A stretch of 64,000 nt of DNA from Ceratopteris richardii (taxonomy: Eukaryota; Streptophyta; Polypodiopsida; Polypodiales; Pteridaceae): assembly GCA_020310875.1 (NCBI GenBank), contig CM035417.1, positions 82,300,805 through 82,364,804 on the forward strand, written 5' to 3'. The position numbers were made by a program, and so were the translations under genes. The notes under the pieces are model-generated. The model was not told the DNA's origin and did not search any database. It saw nothing but the letters and a program-made list of their open reading frames with translations. This document shows positions 36,497-47,400 of this stretch, one piece after another. The stretch's first letter is position 1. The number at the start of each line of letters is the position of its first letter.

Positions 36497-38402
36497 GTCT
36501 AGGACGAATGTGTGATGGTAAGAGTATAGCAAGAAGTGGCGTTGGAAGGTAAAAATTTCAGTTTTTGTTGTTGTTTTTACTTAGTTTTTAGTGTTTTTCA
36601 CCTTCCCCATACTCCATCTTCATCATTGCATCATCATCTCCATTTCCAAAAAAATCAGAAAATTCACCATATCCACCCATTCACCTCATTTCCCCTCATT
36701 TGTGCGTGCGAGAGAACGAGAGAGAGTTTTTGCGCTTGTATGCACTTGTGTTTTCTTGAGTTTTCTTGCAGGTACAGAGCTTCAGAGCATCAGGAAAGCT
36801 TCCAAAAGGTAAAAAATGTGCTTTCTGTCAGAGATTTCCGAGTGTGGCGGACCATCGCGATGGTCTGCAAATTTCGGTTTTTTAGGTAGGCGACCACACC
36901 ACTAGATAGGCGATACTTGCGCATTCACGGAACCACAATCGCATTTCAAAAATTCGTTGTTTGGTGGACCATCGCGATTGGCTCAGCCCATCGCGATTGT
37001 GTCGCACCATCGCGATAGGCTCACGCCATCGCGACGGCTCGGCCGGACCATCGCGACGGTTCGCTTTTTCGGACCATCGCGACGGTTCACTTGAGCCATC
37101 GCGACGGTCCACTTGGACCATCGCGACGGTTCATTTGACCCCGGACCATCGCGATTGGCTTATGCCATCGCCACGACAGTGCCACGTGTCACGATAGACC
37201 ATCGCGACGGTTCAACTTTTGGACCATCGCGACAGCCCAAAATCGGACCATCGCGATTGGCTCAAGCCATCGCATCGCGGACCATCGCGACGGTTCACTT
37301 CGGACCATCGCGATTGTCCACCGTTGACCGTTGACCGCGCCATCGCGATTGTCCGCCCGATCACGCCATCGCGACGGTTCAATTTTTGGACCATCGCGAC
37401 GGTTCGACCTCACGCCATCGCGATCGTTCACTTCGAGCCATCGCGACGGTTCGACCTCACGCCATCGCGATCGTTCATTTCGGGCCATCGCGATTGTCCA
37501 AATTCCACGCCATCGCGACGGTTCGCTCGGACCATCGCGACGGTCCCAGACCATCGCGATTGCCCACCCCCATCGCAAATTTTGGACTTCAATTTTTGAC
37601 CAATTTTGAGGGTATTTTTGGAAAATTTTTGGACCATTAGACTCATAGGAGACCCCTTAGCTCATATTTGAGGGAAAATTGGATTGTCAGTTTTTACCCC
37701 CCAGGGCCTGAACGCTCATAACTTTTTCATCCGAAGTCTGTTTTTTGAGCTTAATAGCTCGTTAGAAAGCTCGTGACGAGTACTACGTGACCTCAACTGT
37801 TTTTTTCATAAAGAATACATCTATTTTTGGATAAGCTATTTTGAGGTTCACCTAGTCTGGGACTAGGAAGTTAGGGGGCACACATTGAAAATTTGAGCTT
37901 AAAAGGTGTATATACTCAAGTGTTTAATCATCTTGTGAATTGGTCTAACATTGGAATTTTCCAGGTCTAGCAAGGGCAATCCAAGGCTAGCAAGCAAGGC
38001 AGTGAAGACAGCAGAGCTTGGGAAGCACGGCTTCTTAGGCAACAGGGCATCAGAGCAACCAGAAAAGCCGACTCGAGGTTGGAAGATTACTCAACCCCCT
38101 CAGTCAATTCTTAGCTTAGGCTAAAACGTTAGCATTGTGGATTTAAGTCGATAGGAACGCCTCAAGTTCAAGATACCTACTTCTATCAAGTTTAAGACTC
38201 AAAGTAAAGGTGTGTGTGACGAAAACCTAAAGAAAAGAACCTAAGTCTGACGGAACGAGAACCCAAAACTATAACGGAAAGTCGAATTCCTGACGCATAA
38301 ATTAAGACAAGAATCCAGAGAAAATTAAAAAGAACCAAGAATTAATCACAAAGAACCATTGACGATCTAAGTGTGTAATTGAGCGTGCAAGGAAGAAAAT
38401 TA
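36497..38402 (+). other. Untranslated leader of giant Gypsy
   Basis: About 1.9 kb between primer site and the gag ATG. It contains the CCATCGCGA array (36850-37575). Frames in the array exist on both strands only because the repeat lacks stops; none looks real. 37576-38402 shows no repeat and no gene. Confidence 0.8.
36850..37575 (+). repeat. CCATCGCGA interspersed repeat array in the leader
   Basis: About 25 copies of CCATCGCGA, mostly extended to CCATCGCGACGGTTC or CCATCGCGATTGTCC, at irregular spacing of roughly 15-60 bases. TCGCGA at the centre is self-complementary and the first copy forms a 16-bp perfect palindrome (36850-36865). The array is extremely CpG-rich compared with everything around it. 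Confidence 0.93.
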
Positions 38403-41400
38403 ATGAACCTTAGATCGGGCAAACATATAGGTAAGTCGGACAGAAGAAGCCTTAGATCATCGGAGGCTAGTGTAAGAACCACTGCACGATCTTGGGCTCA
38501 GCAATTGAACAGTAGTTATCCCTACGAGTTGAGCTCAGAATCAAGTGAATCAGAAATGGCATTTAGCACAGACAGACCAGCAGGAGGATCTCATGTAGCA
38601 TACCTAGAAAAACCTGAAGGACCCTATAGAACGCAGTTAGAGTTTCTCCGAACCAACCGACTAGGTGCTCGCATCTATGAGGATGGTTTGCAAAGGCAAG
38701 TGGTGCAACTGCACAACCCTGATCAACCCTTTGGATTGGAAAGACCAGTGGTGAAATTTGAGAGGGACGCTTACATAGACAAAGAAGGAACCATGTACGT
38801 CCTGAGTACGCAGCCAAACGATACTAATGAGTTTGGCACAATCCAATTAGAGACAGAAGGGAAATTTCAAGGAAAAGAACCGTTAGAAGAACCTAGAACA
38901 CCGAGAGGGAAATCCGTATTAACAAGAGTAATCATCCCAGAGTGGATCCCTCAAGATAACAGGAGCACAGAGTTGTTCGTAAATAAAGAGACAGATGAAG
39001 CCTTTTGGAGGTACAGAAAGGAAAACCCCAGTGAGGTAGGCATCATCACAATCTATGAATTCAAGGACCCAGATACACCTGGAAAGGTTGTATACCTGGA
39101 TGAGACTTCAGAAAGAGTCTTTGTGGTGCCTGAGCGCGCTAAAAACACCTACACTTGGAGAGGTGAATTGATATTCCCTCCATCCCGAACAAACATGAAT
39201 GCAAATCAACAAGGGGCAGGAACATCCTCAGCCCATGGAAATCAAAGAGAAGGAAATCACGAGAGACCGGAAGTAAGCTTCATTCACCCCATAGGGAGAG
39301 ATGGAACAACCACGAACACTAATAGGACGGATAGACAAAGAGAACATGGAATACCAGGTGGTAGAGATGATTTTCCTCTACCTAGACCACGTGAACATGC
39401 AAGAGTATTGAGACCCACACAGTTAGTAAAATCAATGAAGAATTACTTTGATGGGACAGGAGATCCCTATGACCATGTCGCAGAATTCAAGCAAGTACTA
39501 AGAGCAGAACAAGTTGAAGACATGTTCACGCAGTACAATGCATTTGGACTAACGTTAAAGAATACAGCTTTAACTTGGTTCCAACCACTGCAACAAAGGC
39601 AATTTAGAGACATCCATCACTTTTTAGAGTCATTCATTACTGAATTCTCTAAAAGTGGGGTTAGACATGACACGTCTTCGTTGATTCATAGTTTTAAGCA
39701 AACCCCTCAGGAAACAGTAAGACTGGCAGGTCGTAGATTCAGACAATACGTTGAGCGATGTCCAATGCAAGAGCTACCCTCACAAGCCAAACAAGTATCA
39801 CTGTTCCTAGATGGCTTGTTGAGCGCTAAACTACGCTCTTATGTGTACCTAAAAGAACCCAGAACGCTAGAGGAGTGTGTAAGAATATGTATAGACATTG
39901 AGGACAACTTAGGAGATGAATTAGAACTCTCAAAGGTCTATAAGGACTCAGATTGTTCTTCTCTAGCATCCACAAAATTGTCTAATTCGATAGAGGACCT
40001 AGCAGAAAAAGTGGCCCAAAAACTAGGAGTTTCTAGTAAACAGGTGCCCAAGCTACCGATGAACGTACGTTGTTACACTTGTGGTGGAAATCATTTGGCA
40101 AACATGTGCCCCAATGCACCTCAACCTCATGTCAACCCTAGTGGCCAATATTGTACAATTGAGAGAAGGTACACGAATCATACGGCTCAGGACTGCCCAT
40201 ACAATAAACAAACTGTGAGACAGAACTACCCGCAAGCATACCAGCAGCCAGGTAGGTATCAAGGCCAATACAATGCTCAGCCTTATTACTATAGGCCTCC
40301 CCAGAACTACCCATACCCGGCTCAACAGAGACCTCAACCCGTCTTAGCTCAGCAGCCACCCCCACCAGCGAATGTCATCTCAGTCAAATACGCTACTGCA
40401 GAAGAGAACCTAAGTAGGGCCTTAGTGCCTTCTTCACCCCTGATCACCGAAAGTGACCCAAACTCAAACAGTTTTGACTCTACTCATGTAACTAGTCCAC
40501 CCGCTTATTACACGGAGTCACCAGAACATGTGGAGACATATCATTATGATAGTCCACCAATGGAACCTAGTTGGGAGCCAGACTATACTAATGTGATGTA
40601 CGCAAACCCAAACCCACGGCCCCAATTGAGACAACAGAGACCACAGGGCCCTAGAGGACCATGCTTTAGGTGCCAAGGAGATCATTTCATTAAGGATTGT
40701 CCACATCCCCCAATAGCAAGGCAATCGCAGTACTATAGCATCCAAGGCTTTTGCGCCGATTGTGGCAAAGAACACATAATCAAAGATTGTCCTAAGAACC
40801 CAGTTAACACATCAAATGTGACATCGATCAACGTGATAGGTATTGTAAACAACGCAGATGGATCCAACCCTACATACGTGCCTATCCAAGCTATAACCAG
40901 AGCCCAGGCGCTCTTACAAAACCAACAGCTTAATCAAGAGAAAGTAGCCGAAACTAGTGAAGTTGCAGAATCGAGTAGTAAAAAGACAAAATCTTGGAAA
41001 GATTCTAGAGAAAGGATAAAGAGAAAATGGAGTAAAAAGATAAGTGAGTTGGAAGGAAGTCTAAGAGAATCTAGAGCCAAAATACAAGAATTGGCTTCAC
41101 AAGAATCAAACCAAGAAATCCCAGCTCAGAAATCAGGATCAGTCTTAGCGGAACCCATACCGGAAGATCTAGACATGATGTTTCGTGCATATCAGGCTAG
41201 AATAAAAGAGGGACCTCAAGTCACGGAAATGAGTAAAAACTACCCTCGAGCTGATCTAGAAATTGAGAGAACTAAACTTTGCATGAAGATGGTAGAACTA
41301 GCCCAAGCGTTGTTCGAAGCCTCTAGATATCTTAATTGGAATAACATGGCAAAACCGGAACTACACTTTCAAGGACTAATGGAGAGGCTAGAACACTTGA

Positions 41401-44400
41401 TTGAAAGCAAAGAGAAAAAGGATCAGTCTAGGAACCCTACTGTCCCAGAGACACAGGAAAGGAATCCACCATCCCTGTCTCAAGTACCCAATACAGAGAG
41501 TCAAGATAACCTATCTTCCATACATAAGTACTCACATGAATTTTTAAGAGAAATCCAAGAAGAGAAATGGAGAAAAGAACAAGGAACTCATCCTCCTATT
41601 CAAGAAATAGACGATTTGCAGGAACAATTTCCCCAAGACATCCCCTCTATATATGATGATGTAGAGGTGGAACAACTGAGTGAACCCACAGGATTTGAGT
41701 CTAATTCTCTACAAGAATTACCTCAGTTCACAGGGCCTTGGGAAGCTAAGTCTATTAGTATGAGAGCACCCACGATAATAGTGAGGAATGAAGAATCAGT
41801 GATCCCTAGAAATACGGAAGTGATCAAGAATACCAAAGTACAATGTAATCTCACTCTGGAGGAACTATTAAAGGTAAAACCAGAATTGTGGAAGCACGTA
41901 GCAAATCAATTCCCTGAGCTAGCTACCACACCCTCTCAGATAGGATCACAGAAGAAGGTACCAGAGATACCCGTGGAAAAGATTGGAGACGTAAGCGAAG
42001 GAGAGGAAGGTAACACATATCTTCCAATAACCCATCAGGGCTACACCACGAAAGCTATCTTAGATTCAGGAGCCGGAGTAGCTATCGCTACTACCGCCTT
42101 ATGGAAACGTTGGGGTAAGCCAGCACTCAGACCCACCAGGATGAAGCTACAAATGGCCGATGGACACATAGAAAAACCGTTAGGCTTACTAGAAGGCATA
42201 TCTCTCACCACTTGTGGTGTAGAATTTGAGCATACCTTTGCCATTTGCGACTTTGCGAAAAATCATGCATATGAGATGATATTGGGACGACCATTCATGC
42301 GTCAGTTACAAATTGTACAAGATTGGGGAACTAATTCTTTGTACTTGCAACATTTAGGAGTGACTACCAAAGTCAATCTTAAAGACTATTCACATAGAGA
42401 TGTACCCCCAATACAATGGAATACCATCCATAAGACACCAGCAGAGACGGAATCCGTGCACTCATTAGAATCAGATCCTTCTTGGTTGCATGAGGACACC
42501 CATTTATGGATGTGTAAAGTAGCCAAACAAGAGGAAGAACGATTAGAAACCAGGACCTTAGGTGCGGAACAACATCCACGAACCCTTCAAGATCCAGCCT
42601 ACGCACCTGTAGTATTCCCTGACGAGGAGTTTGAACCCCATGGTTGGGCGGAAATACTAGCAACCATGGATGTAGCCATCAATGAAGAACAATGGACACC
42701 CCACTGTGACGAGGATGGCTATGACATTTCAGTTTTTACGATAGAGCCAATCATGGGCGATGCAATTTTAGAAGAGTGCGAACCAAACACTGATGCATTT
42801 GAGGACGCAAGCGATTTTGATTTAGAATCAATTATCATGGACCCACCCTTTGCATCAGAGGAAGAATATTTCTACGAAGTAGAGACTCACACTCAGAGAC
42901 ACGAGGAAATTACGAATGAAGTGAGATTAGCCACGGAAGTGACTACCAAGAGTGAAGGCAAGAAAAGAAAGAAGAAAGAAACCATGTCAGAAAAAGAAGA
43001 ATCTTTATTTGAAGTACCCGAGAATTTCAAGAAATATGAAATCGACGATAGAAGAATCATGGTACGAAGGCCTAATAGAAAAGAGAATGATGGACAAGCA
43101 TATGATAACCGAGAGAAAACCAAGAAAATAATAGTTGCTATCGAAGGAGAAGAAGAAAAATGTACATACATAGGGCATGATTTGACGACAGAAGAAGAAG
43201 AAGAGCTAGTTGCCCTATTGCGCGAATATAGAGATGTTTTTGCTTGGAGTTACAAAGATTTGAAAGGAGTAGACCCAGATATATGTTCTCATAGAATCCC
43301 TATGACTCCAGATGCGAAACCGACAAAACAGAAACCTTACACGTACAATGATAATTACGCTGCGAAGATTAAAGAGGAGATAGATCGGTTGATAGAAGCA
43401 GGATTCATTTACGAAATTGAGCATACCGAATGGGTATCCCCCATTGTGGTTGTGCCCAAGAAGAATGGAAAATTGCGTGTGTGTATTAACCTTAAAAAAG
43501 TTAATGCCGCCACGATTAGAGATAGTTATCCTCTTCCTATCACGGAACACCTATTGGAAAGAGTTGCAGGCAAGGAAGTTTACAGTTTTCTTGATGGATT
43601 CTCAGGCTATAACCAAGTAGCCATTGCTCCAGAAGACCAACACAAGACGGCTTTTGCCACAGAATGGGGCATATTTGCATTTCGTGTAATGCCATTTGGC
43701 TTGACAAATGCACCCGCTACTTTCCAGCGACTCATGTGTCATGTTTTTAAGGAATTTTTACGCAAGAGCTTGGAAGTTTATGTCGATGACCTATGTGCGC
43801 ATTCAAATGTAAGACAGACACATATTCCAGAGTTAAGACAAATATTTGACAAATGTCGAGAATATCAGGTTTGTTTGAACCCAGAAAAATGCGTTTTCAT
43901 GGTCAGACAAGGCAAAATTCTAGGACACATTGTGTCAAAAAATGGAATCTCTACGGACGAGGAAAAGGTGAAGGTAATTGCAGAATTACCTAGACCAACT
44001 AATGTGAAAGAGGTACAGGCATTTATGGGCCATTGCGGTTATTATAGGAGATTCATACACATGTATGCAATCATAGCCAAGCCTCTGTACTCTCTTTTAA
44101 CCAATTTTGAGTGGACAGATGAATGTGAACATTCATTCAATGAACTTAAACGACGCTTGTGCTCAGCACCTATATTAACCACTCCAGATTGGAGTAAGCC
44201 ATTTCATGTACATGTGGATGCATCCAATTACGCCATAGGATGTGTATTAGCACAACCCATGAATGAAGGTAACATCGATCTCCCCATAGCCTACGCTAGC
44301 AGACAATTGAACGCAGCAGAAAGAAATTACACCACGACGGAACGAGAAGGATTAGGGATGATCTACGCTGTAAAGAAGTTTAGGCACTACTTGTTGGCCA

Positions 44401-47400
44401 ACAAATTCAAGTTCTTTACAGATCATCAAGCCCTATTATATTTAGTCAACAAACCATGTAACACAGGACGACTGATACGTTGGTTTCTACTGCTCATGGA
44501 GTATGATTTTGAAGTGGTAGTTAGGAAAGGAAAGACGCATCTTAGAGCTGACCACCTCTCAAGATTAACCTCAGGAGAAGCTCCTCAAGGAGTAGCTGAT
44601 GATCTACCAGATGCATACTTATTCAACCTTGAGATAGCACAAGAATGGGCTAAGCCGTTAGTCCCTATTCTGACATACCGACCCAAGAGTCCTAGGATAA
44701 AGATCAAAGAAGGAGAGATTACCAAATCTCAGAGGTACCAAATAATAGCAGGAAGCATATATAAACAAGATAATCAAAAGATTCTTGCTTGTTGTGTAGA
44801 TGAATCAGAACATGCGAATTGGTTGCAATTAGCACACTTAGGTGCACTAAAGCAACATCATTCAAAACATAGAACACTACAGACTCTGCATAGATTAGGA
44901 GTATATTGGCCTTCTATGGAAGCAGATGTCCACAAGTTGTGTAAAGAATGTCAGGTGTGTTGTGAAAGACCACCAGTAGAGCATGCGACATTATATCATG
45001 TGTCTCTCACACCAGACTGGAGTGAACCATTAGTGACCTACTTGAGGACGAACACATTCCCTCAAGGAATGACCTTAGCTCGACAACGTAGTCTAGAGCA
45101 GGAAGCTCACGACTATTCACTTATTGGCGATAATCTATACAAAAGAGGACGAGATGGATATCTAAGACAATGTGTTCATGAGAGCGATTATCTTAGCATA
45201 CTAGAGACTGCACACCAAGGTGTTGCAGGAGGTCATTTTGGACCAGATAGGATAATCAAAGCCATCCTCTTTGCAGGATTATGGTGGCCCACTCTTCACA
45301 TGGATGCACATACCTATGTAAAGAGATGTGACGTGTGCCAAAGAACTCAGTTTCCTACTCGCAGAGATGAAATGCCATTGAAACCCATGATGGGCGGACG
45401 TGCATTTTCTAAGTGGGGTATAGACTTTGTAGGACCCATTAACCCCCCTGCAAAAGGTACACATGCGGAATATATTATTGTTGCCACAGATTATCTTACA
45501 AAATGGGTAGAGGCAAAGGCCACAAAAAAGAATGATGCTCACACTACTGCAAAATTCTTATTTGAAAATGTCTTTACAAGATATGGATTGCCTATAGAGT
45601 TAGTGAGCGATCGAGGCACTCACTTTCTAAACCAAGTCATTGAATATTTGTTACAGGATTTTATGGTGATTCACAAGAAATCTGCACCATATCATCCTCA
45701 GGCCAATGGTCAGGCTGAAAGCACTAACAAGATACTTTGTACCGTACTGACGAAACTCGTGAACAATAAACGTTCAGATTGGGACAAACAGCTACACCAC
45801 GCTGTTTGGGCATATCGAGTGGCCTACAAGACCGTACTCAATGCAACTCCCTTTCAGATGGTTTTTGGTCAGAATGCAGTGCTTCCCTTGGACTTCTTGA
45901 TACCGACCCTTAAGGTTGCACAAGAACATGAGTGGACCGGCCATGAATTATCAGCGAGAATAATGGACTTGGAACGATTAGGAGAAACCAGGCTGAAAGC
46001 AGCAGCAGGAATATACGCAGCGAAGAAGCGACAGAAAGCATATTTTGATGCACATGTGAAAGATAAAGGCCTAAAGGAAGGAGATTTAGTTCTAGTGTAT
46101 ACACTGAAACAACACGCACGGAAGTTAGAAAAGCGAGGTTATGGACCTATGATCATTAACAGACTCTCGACGAGCGGAGCAGTACAGTTAGCCACCTTAG
46201 AAGGAGATATAATGCCTAATTACATTAGTGGCTGTAGAGTCAGGCTATATCAAGAACCTCTTACTGAGGATATGCTTAGACGACTCACGTTGGCAAAGAA
46301 GCGTAAGGAGGAAGAAAATAGAATACGAGCAGAAGCTCAGGCAGAAGCCATAGAACGCATTAAGCGCATGAAGCTAAGAAGACAAGGACTAGGGAGAGAA
46401 CATTATAACCATCTGGAAACATCACCCAGATATCCCATGGCCATGTGTCAAGTAAAGTCAACCACTCATCCTAGCATAGTGGACAGGAGACCATTCCTTA
46501 CAGTTAGGCTAGAGCACGGTAACCATAGCCAAGAACTCAGGGCTTTGATTGACTCAGGTGCTGCGACTAGTGCGATTAGATGGTCCCACTATAAGGCTTC
46601 AGGAATAGAAATGCGGCCAATTGAGGCATACCTCATAGGCCTAGGAGGCATGGAAACCCCTTGCATGGGTGAGGTGGACCTTCCTATCCTCATTAAGGAC
46701 TTGACCATGACAGCGAAGCTATTAGTGTGCCATGATGACGACCTGATAGAACCCCTAATCCTTGGCCAAGATTGGCTATACGATCACTCAGTGGACCTAA
46801 ATCTTAGACACGGCTCCTTACAGATTGGAACCTTAGAGCAGAAGCGAGTGATACCGCTCGACTTCCCTAACGGCATTCCGCTTGACGGTTGTGACCCTAG
46901 ACCCTATGAAACGCATGCGACGGAAGACCGGAAGATCTTTAATCCGACCAGTCACGTTACATCTACACCAACCCACTCGGGCTTGGCTATAGACAGATGT
47001 CAGTCAGAAGGACGACAGGAGATCTTCCCTGGGACTTCCTGCAAACTAGAAGAGACAGTTACCCAACAGCAAGGGCAGAAGGGCACAATCAGAGGTCAGG
47101 TGGGTTGCATCAGCGGCCAAATGAGCACGACACCCTACGGTGCTCATCCTTCCAAGCTTGTTGCGGACTGGCCTAGATTAAAGTTACAAAAGGCATCACT
47201 TCCTGATGGGCAGGTCATGCAAGTGTTGGAACTCCCTTCTTTTCCAAAGCAGAGTGTCCATCCGACCTCTCACCCCCAACTACGACAGAGTCAACCACGA
47301 CGAAGGAACCAAAACCGACGGCAGTATCAGAAGATTCAACAAGGAAGGCAGTTTAGGCCTCCCAAAGTAAGCGGCACCAGACAAATATGGGTGCCAAAAG

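Noticed and set aside
36850..37575. Repeat-spacer array resembling CRISPR
   Set aside because: The unit is short and variable, spacing is irregular, and it lies in a retrotransposon leader in plant DNA.
36882..37646. Several overlapping frames on both strands with repeated Arg-Arg-Asp-Gly or Pro-Ser-Arg units
   Set aside because: All arise from the stop-free CCATCGCGA repeat; open frames occur in many phases and both strands at once.
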